Source: Brevundimonas sp. (GTDB lineage Bacteria; Pseudomonadota; Alphaproteobacteria; Caulobacterales; Caulobacteraceae). From it: DNA of 64,000 nt. Shown here piece after piece: positions 16,173 through 24,089 of this stretch (its first letter is position 1; each line of letters opens with the position of its first letter). The notes under the pieces are model-generated. The model was not told the origin of the DNA, searched no databases, and worked only from the letters and a program-made list of their open reading frames with translations. The stretch is from the NCBI RefSeq assembly GCF_013912065.1, contig NZ_JACESA010000002.1, positions 232,475-296,474 on the forward strand. The letters are read 5' to 3'. The position numbers were made by a program, and so were the translations under genes.

Positions 16173-16685
16173 ATGCCCTTCTATTCCACCAAGACCTATG
16201 GCCCCGAGCGCGGCCTGTCGTGCGCCTATCGTCAATGGGACGCCGGAACCGATTGCCAACTGCTGCACGGCTATGCGCTGGGGTTTCGGTTCGTCTTTGC
16301 CGCCGAGCAACTCGATCGGCGCGGCTGGGTCGTCGATTTCGGCGACGGCGGTTTCGGCAAGATCCGGCGTTGGCTGCACAAGATGTTCGATCACACCCTT
16401 CTGGTGGCGGTCGACGACCCGGCTCGCGACGTATTCGAATCGCTCGCTGCGGCCGGGCTGGCGGACCTGCGCACCGTGCCCAGCACCAGTTGCGAGCGGC
16501 TGGCGCAGCATGTCCACGACGCCGCTCAGGAGATTCTTCACGACGCCACCCAGGGACGTTGCTGGCTGAGTTCGGTGGAATGTTTCGAGCACAGTGCGAA
16601 CAGCGCTCTGTTCGAGGCGCCTGATGCGGTCCAGCGCCAGACGGTCGCGGACGTCCTGCAGGCGGTGCTGCGGGAGATGAAATGA
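16173..16685 (+). CDS. PTPS/QueD-fold protein with altered zinc site, first gene of the anaerobic ubiquinone operon
   Basis: The 170-residue protein resembles 6-pyruvoyl-tetrahydropterin synthase / 6-carboxytetrahydropterin synthase: CAYRQW, DCQLLHGYALGFRF, GWVVDFGDGG, then FDHTLLV, and a late Cys-Phe-Glu. In the canonical family the zinc ligands are the His of the AAH segment and both His of HGH. Here they read A-Y and H-G-Y, so two of three zinc ligands are lost, while the Cys before HGH is kept (DCQLLHG). I infer that it may no longer be a zinc enzyme of queuosine or biopterin synthesis. Its stop overlaps the ubiT start (ATGA), placing it in the ubiT-ubiU-ubiV operon. Its role there is unknown. 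Confidence 0.72.
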   Translation: MPFYSTKTYGPERGLSCAYRQWDAGTDCQLLHGYALGFRFVFAAEQLDRRGWVVDFGDGGFGKIRRWLHKMFDHTLLVAVDDPARDVFESLAAAGLADLRTVPSTSCERLAQHVHDAAQEILHDATQGRCWLSSVECFEHSANSALFEAPDAVQRQTVADVLQAVLREMK

Positions 16686-17197
16686 GCCCGCGCCTGAAAC
16701 GGATTGTCGAAAGCGCGGCGGCGGAAGCGGCTCTGATGGCCCTGCGCGCGATCCCCGAGGCGGTGCTCGGAACGGCCATTCGCCGTCTTCGGCAGCGACG
16801 ACCGGATGTGTTCGAACGCCTCGGGACGGCCGCGTCCGCGACCGTCGTCCTGGCGCCCACGGACCTGCCGGTCCTGTTTCGACTGACCCCGGACGCCGAG
16901 CGTCCTGTTCGCGTGGCGCGCCGGGACGATGATCGCCCCAGCGCGGCCCGGATCAGCGGGCCGCTCGTGCTGTTGCTGGGGGTTCTGGACGGCGGGCTTG
17001 ACGCCGATGCGGCCTTCTTCTCGCGCGAGATCCGCGTTTCGGGCGACACGGAGACCGTGGTCTCTCTGCACAACACCCTGGAGGCGGCTGCGCTGTCGCC
17101 GTCGGATCTGCTCGGCGCGCCCGCCTGGCTGCGCGGCGTCGCCGATGCGGCGGCGCGCGGGGCGCTCTCTTGGGGTCAGGCGCGAAGGACATCATGA
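16682..17197 (+). CDS. ubiT: UbiT-like SCP2-domain ubiquinone accessory protein
   Basis: The 171-residue protein has the SCP2 sterol-carrier-like fold of UbiT. A central beta segment is followed by FFSREIRVSGDTETVVSLHN, a stretch very typical of UbiT. In E. coli UbiT binds lipids such as polyprenyl intermediates and works with UbiU and UbiV in oxygen-independent ubiquinone synthesis. It overlaps the start of ubiU by ATGA, so translation is coupled. There is no signal peptide. Assignment rests on the motif and on the order ubiT-ubiU-ubiV. Confidence 0.85.
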   Translation: MSPRLKRIVESAAAEAALMALRAIPEAVLGTAIRRLRQRRPDVFERLGTAASATVVLAPTDLPVLFRLTPDAERPVRVARRDDDRPSAARISGPLVLLLGVLDGGLDADAAFFSREIRVSGDTETVVSLHNTLEAAALSPSDLLGAPAWLRGVADAAARGALSWGQARRTS

Positions 17198-18189
17198 TGG
17201 GGTCCATCGAACTCGTCTGTCCCGCCGGTTCGCCGGCGATGTTGAAAGCGGCCGTCGAGGCCGGCGCTGACAGCGTCTATTGCGGGCTGCGTGACGAAAC
17301 CAACGCCCGCAATTTCCCCGGACTGAATTTCTCGCCCGAGGAACTGGGCCAGGCTGCGACTTGGGCCCACGCGCGCGGGCGAAAACTCCTCGTGGCGGTC
17401 AACACCTTTGCGCGGGCGGGACAAAGCGCCCGGTGGCGCGCCTCCGTCGACGCCGCCGCGACCTCGGGCGCCGATGCAGTGATCCTCGCCGATCTGGGGC
17501 TTTTGGCCTATGCGCGGGAGCGATGGCCGGATTTGCGACTGCACCTGTCTGTTCAGGCCGCGGCCGGATCCCCTGAAGCGGTCCGGTTTTACGCCCAGGC
17601 CTATGGCGTCCGCCGCATCGTCTTGCCGCGCGTCCTGAGCGTTCAGGAAGTCGCCGCTCTCGTTCGCGAGACAGAAGCCGAAACCGAAGCCTTCGTGTTC
17701 GGCGGCCTGTGCGTGATGGCTGAAGGGCGCTGCGCCCTGTCGTCTTACGCCGCCCGTCGCTCCCCCAATCTGTGCGGCGTCTGCTCGCCGCCCGAGGCGG
17801 TGTCCTATACCGAAGAGGACGAAGGCCTGGTTTCGAGACTGGCGGGCTTCGCCCTGGACCAGTACGCCCCGGGCGAGAAGGCCGGATATCCCACCCTGTG
17901 CAAGGGACGGTTCGAGGCGCGCGGCCTGCGCTCCTATCTGTTCGAAGACCCCGTCAGTCTGAACGCCATGAGCCTTCTCGCCGGATTGAAGGCGGCGGGG
18001 GTCACGGCCGTGAAGATCGAGGGCCGCCAGAGGGGCAAGGCCTATGTCGCCCGTGTGGCCGGGGCCTTTCGCCAAGCGATCGACGCCCTGGATTCGGGCG
18101 CCGATCCCCAGGCCTTCGCCCCTCTGCTGACGGATCTCGCCGAAGGCGGGCGGGAGACGGCCGGCGCCTATAGAAAGCTGTGGAGATGA
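17194..18189 (+). CDS. ubiU: UbiU, U32-family oxygen-independent ubiquinone hydroxylation protein
   Basis: From ATG 17194 the protein has 331 residues of the peptidase U32 family (ELVCPAGSPAMLKAAVEAGA, VYCGLRDETNARNF). Four Cys that bind a [4Fe-4S] cluster are present: GLCVMAEGRC, NLCGVCSP (candidate ligand) and YPTLCKGRF. In E. coli UbiU and UbiV form a heterodimer required for the anaerobic hydroxylation steps of ubiquinone synthesis, using prephenate as the oxygen donor. The ATG overlaps the ubiT stop. Annotation as a protease would be wrong for this member. Confidence 0.92.
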   Translation: MMGSIELVCPAGSPAMLKAAVEAGADSVYCGLRDETNARNFPGLNFSPEELGQAATWAHARGRKLLVAVNTFARAGQSARWRASVDAAATSGADAVILADLGLLAYARERWPDLRLHLSVQAAAGSPEAVRFYAQAYGVRRIVLPRVLSVQEVAALVRETEAETEAFVFGGLCVMAEGRCALSSYAARRSPNLCGVCSPPEAVSYTEEDEGLVSRLAGFALDQYAPGEKAGYPTLCKGRFEARGLRSYLFEDPVSLNAMSLLAGLKAAGVTAVKIEGRQRGKAYVARVAGAFRQAIDALDSGADPQAFAPLLTDLAEGGRETAGAYRKLWR

Positions 18190-19076
18190 CGGCTATGCGG
18201 ATCGCGCTGGGGCCCTTGCTGTTTCACTGGGCGCCGGATCGGATTGAAGCCTTCTATGCCGAGGTGGCCGACGAGCCGTCGATCGACCGGGTCTATCTGG
18301 GCGAGGTGGTCTGCGGCAAACGTTCGCCCCTGACCCAATATGCGCTCGCGGCGGCGGCGGAGACCTTGAGCGCCGCAGGCAAGGACATCGTCTGGTCGGG
18401 CCTGGCCCTGCCGGCGACGATCCGGGATCGCAAGGGACTGGCGGCGCTCGCCGCCATGCCGGACCTCATTGAGGTCAACGACGTCTCCGGTCTGTCGGAG
18501 CGGCGCGACCCCTTCGTCGCCGGACCTTTGTTGAACATCTACAACGAGGGGGCGCTTGGGGCGCTGGCGCGACGCGGCTGTGTGCGCCTGTGTCCCAATG
18601 TGGAGCTTTCGCTGGAGGCGATTTCGCATCTTTCGGCGGCGCAGCCACAGGTCGAGATCGAGCTGTTCGCCTTCGGTCGGCTGCCGCTCGCCCTGTCAGG
18701 GCGCTGCTACCACGCGCGCAGCCACGGCCTGCACAAGGACGCCTGCCAGTTTGTCTGTGATCGCGATCCCGACGGGATGGATCTGAGGACCCTGGAGGGC
18801 CAGCCCTTCCTCGCGGTCAACGGCGTGCAGACCCTGTCTTGGGCGATGCAATGCGTCGATGCGCCGGTCCCCGCCCTGCGTGCCGCCGGCGTCGGAGCGT
18901 TGCGCCTGTCGCCCCATTCCGGCGATATGCCGGCCGTCGCGCGGGCGTTTCGCGCCTATGCCGACGGCCTGTGCGATCCCGATGGGCTCCTCCAGCGACT
19001 GCAGGAATTGAACCCCTCCGTCGCCTTCGTCAGCGGCTATCTGCACGGTCTCGCCGGTGTCGCCGGGACCCGCTGA
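18186..19076 (+). CDS. ubiV: UbiV, U32-family partner of UbiU
   Basis: The start ATG at 18186 overlaps the ubiU stop (ATGA), giving 296 residues. UbiV-specific features are GEVVCGKRSP near residue 40 and the cluster GRCYHARSHGLHKDACQFVC, giving the four Cys of its iron-sulfur centre. As known for the family it pairs with UbiU in oxygen-independent ubiquinone hydroxylation, which lets a nitrate-respiring cell keep ubiquinone when UbiH/UbiF-type monooxygenases cannot work. The frame begins two codons earlier (MEM), so a slightly longer start cannot be excluded. Confidence 0.92.
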   Translation: MTAMRIALGPLLFHWAPDRIEAFYAEVADEPSIDRVYLGEVVCGKRSPLTQYALAAAAETLSAAGKDIVWSGLALPATIRDRKGLAALAAMPDLIEVNDVSGLSERRDPFVAGPLLNIYNEGALGALARRGCVRLCPNVELSLEAISHLSAAQPQVEIELFAFGRLPLALSGRCYHARSHGLHKDACQFVCDRDPDGMDLRTLEGQPFLAVNGVQTLSWAMQCVDAPVPALRAAGVGALRLSPHSGDMPAVARAFRAYADGLCDPDGLLQRLQELNPSVAFVSGYLHGLAGVAGTR

Positions 19077-19623
19077 TCCGGGAACGGCCGGGCTTGACCC
19101 GCCCGGCGTGCGCGCAATCCTTGACCGGATCGACCGTCGCCTGGTGATCCTGCTGGCCCTGCGCCTGAAGATCGCCGACGCCATGGCCGCGTTCAAGTCG
19201 CCCGGGACGGTGCGCGATCCCGCCCGTATCGCGGCGGTGATCGATCATGTCCGTCAGCTGGCCGAGACGGTCGACCTGTCGCCGGACTTGGTCGAGGCTC
19301 TATGGCGGCAATTGATGGAAGCCAGCGCCGTGCGCCAGGCGCGGCTTGTGGCCTTGCACCGAAAAAGCCGGCGACGCCGCCGCCGGCCTTCCTGTGCATC
19401 AGAACAGCCAGCCATGACTGCCGGCGACCGCCCCGAACACCGTCGTCAAGGCCAGGACCAGCAGCACCATATGGGCGGCGTGCAGCAGGCGGAACGCCTG
19501 ATCCGGCGCGCGCTTGGCCCAGGCCGGAAAGAAGCGGTGGAGCAGAAAGGGCTCCACCACAAACAGCAGCAGGACAAACACGGCCCAGACGCACACCATG
19601 GCGTGCATCCACCAGAAGCGTAG
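19057..19623 (+). CDS. Chorismate mutase-like (AroQ/PchB fold) protein; 3' boundary uncertain
   Basis: From a GTG at 19057 that overlaps the ubiV end, the first 100 or so residues form a three-helix chorismate-mutase domain: ILDRIDRRLVILLALRLK, a basic MAAFK, then RDPARIAAVIDHVRQLA and LVEALWRQLMEAS. After about residue 105 the frame turns into low-quality Arg/Gln-rich sequence that is only the antisense of the membrane-protein gene at 19399. The real protein probably ends near 19375. A lost stop or frameshift around 19370 would explain this. Chorismate feeds both ubiquinone (via 4-hydroxybenzoate) and prephenate, the oxygen donor of UbiUV. A mutase in this operon therefore makes metabolic sense, as an inference. 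Confidence 0.68.
   Translation: MSPGPADPGTAGLDPPGVRAILDRIDRRLVILLALRLKIADAMAAFKSPGTVRDPARIAAVIDHVRQLAETVDLSPDLVEALWRQLMEASAVRQARLVALHRKSRRRRRRPSCASEQPAMTAGDRPEHRRQGQDQQHHMGGVQQAERLIRRALGPGRKEAVEQKGLHHKQQQDKHGPDAHHGVHPPEA
19361..19390 (-). terminator. Intrinsic terminator after the 19399-19872 gene
   Basis: On the minus strand a GC hairpin (7-bp stem GCCGGCG/CGCCGGC, 7-nt loop) is followed by TTTTT. It lies just beyond the stop of the minus-strand membrane protein and inside the end of the chorismate-mutase-like frame. Confidence 0.7.
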
Positions 19624-19872
19624 GTCGCTGAATCGGTCCCACAGCGCCATCCGCTCAACGAGATAGACGCCCGACAGGCCGACAAGCGCCACGGCCGTGC
19701 GCGCCTGCCAGATGAAGCGACGCTCGAAGGCTTCGAAAGCCGCCAGGCGGTCGGCGCCGAGAAGCCCCCTGCGAATGGCGGGAAGCGCAACGGTGGTGGC
19801 CATCGATACGCCGCCGATCCAGATCACCACGCCCAGCACGTGAATCACGCGCGCGAGAGCCAGCTCGTCCAT
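19399..19872 (-). CDS. CopD/HemJ-like small membrane protein
   Basis: The 157-residue protein has four predicted membrane helices. It begins with LALARVIHVLGVVIWIGGVSMAT, in which the His in the first helix followed by W-x-G-G is seen in CopD-domain and HemJ-like families. Later come RFWWMHAMV and LLHAAHMVLL with further His in helices. These could be heme or metal ligands. It lies downstream of a secreted cupin and a TonB receptor on the same strand, so a role in metal or heme handling is plausible but unproven. A terminator follows. Confidence 0.65.
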   Translation of the reverse strand: MDELALARVIHVLGVVIWIGGVSMATTVALPAIRRGLLGADRLAAFEAFERRFIWQARTAVALVGLSGVYLVERMALWDRFSDLRFWWMHAMVCVWAVFVLLLFVVEPFLLHRFFPAWAKRAPDQAFRLLHAAHMVLLVLALTTVFGAVAGSHGWLF

Positions 19873-19922
19873 GAGAGTTTGTCCTTGTTCTGATCGTCAA
19901 GCTCGGTCGGGCGCGCCTCTGG

Positions 19923-20366
19923 TCAAGGCGCTTCTCTGGCGGAGTCAGGGGCAATGGACCCGTCGCGCAGGGGCGTGATCTGGAGCAGCACATCGTCTTG
20001 GCGCGCAGCGGCCCAGTGTTCGCCCCCGACCACAGGCAGCACGATCAGGCTGCCGGGACCAAACACCCGCTCCGCCGCCGGATCGACGATCCCGCCGTCG
20101 CCCCAGGACAGATGGCCGGACACGACCGTGATGAGCCGCAGTCCCCCTTCGCCGCCGTGCGGCGGCAGAAGTTGACCTTTTTCGATCCGAAGGAGCATGA
20201 CGGCGGGACGGCCCTGCGCGTCGAGGGCGACGAGGGTGCGGCGTGCGCCGGCGACATCCGAAGACGGCAGGCGATCCACGTCCAGCCGCCGGGCCTGGGC
20301 GGCGGCGGAAAGGGGCAGGGCGGCCGATGCGACGGCGGCGAAGGCGAACAAAGACAAGCGCTTCAT
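19923..20366 (-). CDS. Exported cupin-like protein
   Basis: The 147-residue protein has a clear signal peptide (MKRLSLFAFAAVASAALPL, cleavage after AAAQA) and one cupin-like beta-barrel: LLPPHGGEGGLRLITVVSGHLSWGD followed by VFGPGSLIVLPVVGGEHWAA. His residues in PPHG and GEHW are possible metal ligands. It lies 22 bp after the TonB receptor gene on the same strand, so they are probably co-transcribed. Substrate or metal is unknown. Confidence 0.7.
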   Translation of the reverse strand: MKRLSLFAFAAVASAALPLSAAAQARRLDVDRLPSSDVAGARRTLVALDAQGRPAVMLLRIEKGQLLPPHGGEGGLRLITVVSGHLSWGDGGIVDPAAERVFGPGSLIVLPVVGGEHWAAARQDDVLLQITPLRDGSIAPDSAREAP

Positions 20367-20387
20367 GATAGGGTCTTTCTTGCGAGG

Positions 20388-22676
20388 TTAGAATTTGAGG
20401 CTCACGCCCGCGCCGAAGGCGCGACCGTCGCCGGGAAGGAAAACCGCCTGATCGGCGCGCGCCTGGTCGACGACGAGGGTGGAGGCGGCGTAGGTTTCGT
20501 CGAACAGGTTCAGGCCTTCGGCAAAGACGACCAGGCCGTCGCGGATCTCGCGCTCGGCCCGCAGGTCGAAGACGGCGTAAGGGTCGCTGTAGAGGGTGTT
20601 AAGGTTGTCGATCGGCGTTTTTTCCGGAACCCAGCGCACCCCGCCTTGCAGCAGCCAACCCGGCCCAGGCCGCCAGTCCAGACCGGCCTGGACCCAATGC
20701 GGCGGCGTGCCGGCCAGATGATTGTCGCCGCGCAGAGGATCGTCGTGGAAGCGGAAGTCCTGCCAGGTATAGGCGAGGCGTCCGGTCAGGTCCGGCGTCA
20801 TCCGTAAGCTCAGTCCCAGCTCCAGCCCCAGGTGACGGGTGTGAGGCGCATTGACCGCGCCCAATGACACGCCGGTTTCGTCGCGCAGGCTGAGGAGCTC
20901 GTTGCGCACCCAGGCGTGATAGGCGACGGCGTCCCAGGTCCAGGCGCCGGCTCGACCGCGCCAGCCCATTTCTACGGTCGTCGCTCGCTGCGGCTTGAGC
21001 GCGGGGGTGGCGAAGACGGCTGCGGCCTGATTGGGCGCGGCGGGATTGGGGCGTCCCGGACTGCTGTTGGGCGTGCCGTTGACGGTGGCGAACAGATCAT
21101 CGTGCGTCGGCGGTTCGAAGGTCTGATTGGCCGAGACGAAGACGGTTTGCCGGTGGTCCGGCCGCCAGGTCAGGCCGAGGGCCGGGCTCCAACCCTCGTA
21201 GGTTCGTTCATAGCTGGACCCGACCGTGGGGACGGCGCCGAACGGCAGAGCCAGGCCGGGATTGGCGGGACTATAGGCCGCCGTCGGCCGCGTGGACGGC
21301 GCGTAGCGGTCCTGGTTGTCGCGCGTGGCGCGCGACCAGGCCGCCGAAGGCGACAGGGTGAGCGTCCGTCCGAGCGGGAGGTTGAAGCCGCCGTTCATGG
21401 ACAGGGTGTCCGCCTTCAGTCGATTGCGGCCGAACTGCGCGCCTCGGAGTCCTGAGAGATTGAGATAATAGTCGCGGTCGGCGGTTCCGGTCACCCATTG
21501 CAGCGTGCCCTCGAACAAGGGGATGGCGCGCGCAGGATCGGGCGCATAGGCGTAACGGCCGACGACGGTGGCGTCGTCGCCGCGGGTGTCGCGCACGCCC
21601 GCCGAGATCGGAAACCGGAACATGTCGTCGGTCTGGGCATAACCCAAGGCGACGTCGATCAGATGGGCGTCCATCACGCCCGTGGCCCGAACCCCCGCAT
21701 GGAATTGCGTGGCTTCGCGACGGGGCTGGTCGCGCACCACATTGGGGCCTGGATTGACGGCGCCCGTCGGCGTCACGGTCGGGCCGGTGAAGACGCTGCG
21801 CGAGCCGCTGTCGAGCAGGGCGCGGGTCAAGGGACCGGCGACGTCGAAGCCGAGGTCGGCGTAGCTGGCGAAGGCGCGCACTGTCACCCGATCCGACAGT
21901 CTCACGCCGAAGTTGGCGCCCACAGCCGATCGACTCGAGCCGTTATAAGTCCGGGAACCGTCCCGCTCGGTGTGGTCAACGCGCAGCAGAGCGTCGATCG
22001 TGTCGTGGACATAACCGGCCGAGGCGCCCGTCCCGATCTGGCCGAAGTCGCCGGCGGAGGCCTTGAGGCGCAGCCCGGGCGCGCTTCGTCCCGTCGGAGA
22101 GATGAGGTTCAAGGCGCCGCCGAGCACCGTCGCGCCGAGCCGGTTCGCGGCGTGACCGCGAAAGATCTCGATCGACTGGGCCTCGGCGGGGTTGGCGAAA
22201 CCGACGATATAGGAGCCGTCGGCGCGATTGACCGGCAGGCCGTTGCGCAGCATCAGCACCCCGCGCTCGACGGGGTTCTGCTGCAGGCCGGATCCGCGAA
22301 TCTGGATGCGGGGCTGATCGTTTCCGCCGAAGAAGTCCTGCACGACAACGCCCGGCGCGAAGGCGAGGGCGCGTGAAATCGTCAGATTGGCGCTTTGCGG
22401 CAGGTCATCCGCCTCGATCAGCCCTGTTGCGCCGCCCGTGGCGTTCAAGCGTTCGGCGGCCGAGGCGCGGCGGCCGATGACGACCACATCTTCCACAAAG
22501 CCCGGCGTGGCGGACTGCGCCTGGGCGGGCGCGGTGACAAGGCCCGGAGCGAAGCCGAGCGCGAGAGCGCTGCAGGTCAGAGCGAGACGAGCGACGCCGT
22601 GCGGTAAGAACGGCTGGGAGAGCGGAACGGGGAGGGGCACGGCGGGTCTCGATTTGCTAATGCGACCCGTTTTCAT
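20388..22676 (-). CDS. TonB-dependent outer-membrane receptor
   Basis: The 762-residue protein has a signal sequence ending APAQAQ near residue 54 and a TonB box-like VEDVVVIGRRA. The plug domain follows (LPQSANLTISRALAFAPGV, RIQIRGSGLQQ, GGALNLISP), then a 22-strand barrel ending in VSLKF with the usual terminal aromatic residue. It would import a metal chelate, heme or cobalamin-type ligand. The ligand cannot be read from sequence. A perfect TTGCG-N4-CGCAA operator lies only 26 bp upstream of the start, and a Dnr-like regulator is divergent from it. Transport is therefore likely tied to NO or oxygen status, perhaps to supply iron or copper for denitrification enzymes. Confidence 0.88.
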   Translation of the reverse strand: MKTGRISKSRPAVPLPVPLSQPFLPHGVARLALTCSALALGFAPGLVTAPAQAQSATPGFVEDVVVIGRRASAAERLNATGGATGLIEADDLPQSANLTISRALAFAPGVVVQDFFGGNDQPRIQIRGSGLQQNPVERGVLMLRNGLPVNRADGSYIVGFANPAEAQSIEIFRGHAANRLGATVLGGALNLISPTGRSAPGLRLKASAGDFGQIGTGASAGYVHDTIDALLRVDHTERDGSRTYNGSSRSAVGANFGVRLSDRVTVRAFASYADLGFDVAGPLTRALLDSGSRSVFTGPTVTPTGAVNPGPNVVRDQPRREATQFHAGVRATGVMDAHLIDVALGYAQTDDMFRFPISAGVRDTRGDDATVVGRYAYAPDPARAIPLFEGTLQWVTGTADRDYYLNLSGLRGAQFGRNRLKADTLSMNGGFNLPLGRTLTLSPSAAWSRATRDNQDRYAPSTRPTAAYSPANPGLALPFGAVPTVGSSYERTYEGWSPALGLTWRPDHRQTVFVSANQTFEPPTHDDLFATVNGTPNSSPGRPNPAAPNQAAAVFATPALKPQRATTVEMGWRGRAGAWTWDAVAYHAWVRNELLSLRDETGVSLGAVNAPHTRHLGLELGLSLRMTPDLTGRLAYTWQDFRFHDDPLRGDNHLAGTPPHWVQAGLDWRPGPGWLLQGGVRWVPEKTPIDNLNTLYSDPYAVFDLRAEREIRDGLVVFAEGLNLFDETYAASTLVVDQARADQAVFLPGDGRAFGAGVSLKF

Positions 22677-22701
22677 CTAAAGCATGCCGAACGGCGCTTT
22701 A

Positions 22702-22715
22702 TTGCGCCAGCGCAA
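22702..22715. promoter_or_regulatory. Perfect TTGCG-N4-CGCAA box between TonB receptor and Dnr-like regulator
   Basis: TTGCGCCAGCGCAA is a perfect 5-4-5 inverted repeat of the second operator type. Its centre is 32 bp from the receptor start and 70 bp from the start of the regulator at 22778, which suggests autoregulation. Confidence 0.7.
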
Positions 22716-22777
22716 ACTGCGGCGAGAAGTCCGCCCGGTCCGGTGTCGATCCGGGCCCGCAGGAGAGGAACAGGCCC

Positions 22778-23512
22778 ATGTCCGACCCCGTCCGGAGCGA
22801 GACCATCGCCGGTTTGGATCTGTTCCGGGGCGCCGCTTCGGCGACGTGCGCCGATCTCGCCGAGGCTGTCCGGGTCGATCATCATCGAGCCGGAGCCTAT
22901 GTCGGCGAACAGGGCGCGAAGGTGGAGCGGGCCTATGCGCTGAGCCGCGGCAGCGCCCGTCTGATCCAGACCGGCGCCGACGGCGGGCAGGCGCTGATCC
23001 GATTTCTGGGACCCGGCGACATGTTCGCAACGGCCGCGCTCTTTGCGCAAGGGCGCTTTCCGGCGGACATTGTGGCTCTGGAGGCGGTCGTGGTTCTGAG
23101 TTGGCCCCGCGAGGTGCTGTTCCGCATTATGGAACGCGACCCCGTGGTTGCGGTGAACGTCATTCGTATTCTGGGGACGCGCTTGGCGCAATTGCAGGAG
23201 CGGATAAGGGAGAAGTCCTTCTTGCGTGCTGACCAGCGCATCGCCCTGGCCCTTCTGCGGCTTCTGGACCCGTCCGGTCGTCCTCAAGACGCCGCCGCCA
23301 TCACGATCCCGCTGCGCCGCCAGGACGTCGCCGAGTTCGCCGGTACGACCCTGTATACGGCGAGCCGCATCATCGCCGGATGGGAAAAGTCCCGTTGGCT
23401 AAAGACGACAGGACGCCGTCTCATGGTGCTGGATCCCGCCGCGCTGAGACGCCTCGCCGAGGACGGCGTGAACGGGTCCAGCGCCGCAACGCACGCTGCG
23501 GCGAGCCGATAG
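22778..23512 (+). CDS. Dnr/NnrR-like Crp/Fnr-family regulator
   Basis: The 244-residue protein has the beta-roll sensor (QALIRFLGPGDMFATAALF), a long dimer helix and a winged helix RRQDVAEFAGTTLYTASRIIAGWE, then TTGRRLMVLDPAALRRL. The recognition helix is Y-T-A-S-R, so the SR pair is kept but the TTGA-reading Glu of FNR is replaced by Tyr. This divergence, and the perfect TTGCG-type box in its own promoter, make it the best candidate for binding the TTGCG sites. No Cys cluster is present. By family resemblance it may sense NO via heme, which is inference only. Confidence 0.85.
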   Translation: MSDPVRSETIAGLDLFRGAASATCADLAEAVRVDHHRAGAYVGEQGAKVERAYALSRGSARLIQTGADGGQALIRFLGPGDMFATAALFAQGRFPADIVALEAVVVLSWPREVLFRIMERDPVVAVNVIRILGTRLAQLQERIREKSFLRADQRIALALLRLLDPSGRPQDAAAITIPLRRQDVAEFAGTTLYTASRIIAGWEKSRWLKTTGRRLMVLDPAALRRLAEDGVNGSSAATHAAASR

Positions 23513-23523
23513 CCGCATCCGAT

Positions 23524-23931
23524 TCAGTCGAAAACCACGGGGTCGCCGGCGGTGTCGAAGGCGAGGAAGCGCTGGATGGCCCCGGTGTTGACAGCCTCGA
23601 CCATGTTTTCGAGCGCCCGGTCTATGTCGGGCTTGACAGGGGCGTATCCGTCGCGCCCGGCAAGGGCCGCGGCGAACACCAGGCCCCAGGGCGGTCCGGC
23701 CGTCGCCGCTTCGGCGGCGAAAACGTCGAAGCCCGCCAGGTCCTCTGGCGCCTTGTCCACGCACATCAAGGGGGTCAGGGTTCCACCCCGACCCAGGCGA
23801 TGACGCTCGCGCTGCTCGGGCGTCGGGGCGTCCGGCAAGGCCACGGCGGCGAAGACGAAAAGCAGGCGGTGCGGGGTCTGCTGGGCCAAGGCGGCGGCGA
23901 CGAGTTGCTGAAAATGAGAGGTCTGGGTCAT
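23524..23931 (-). CDS. Conserved protein of unknown function (about 135 aa)
   Basis: From MTQTSHFQQLVAAALAQ the protein has 135 residues, with FVFAAVALPDAPTPEQRER, LTPLMCVDKAPEDL and GPPWGLVFAAALAGRDG. I recall similar proteins being labelled ribonucleotide reductase subunit alpha in databases, a label with no support here because no catalytic residues of reductases are present. It may be a small soluble regulatory or accessory protein. I chose the internal Met because upstream residues are Arg-rich shadow sequence overlapping the nrt leader. It converges with the Dnr-like gene. Confidence 0.65.
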   Translation of the reverse strand: MTQTSHFQQLVAAALAQQTPHRLLFVFAAVALPDAPTPEQRERHRLGRGGTLTPLMCVDKAPEDLAGFDVFAAEAATAGPPWGLVFAAALAGRDGYAPVKPDIDRALENMVEAVNTGAIQRFLAFDTAGDPVVFD

Positions 23932-24089
23932 CCGAGCAGAATGCCGCCTGATCCCCGCGCTGGGCTTGCGCCTGAACAAATCACGTTCGATTTGATCCTC
24001 AGCTCCATGGCGGGGTCTGTCCCGTTGGCGAACCCGAGCCCCGGTTTTCGCGCTTCGGCCAGCGCGCCCCGACAAATCTCGCTGACCCC

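Noticed and set aside
17194-19076. Calling ubiU and ubiV U32 proteases
   Set aside because: The iron-sulfur Cys patterns and the ubiT-ubiU-ubiV order point to ubiquinone synthesis.
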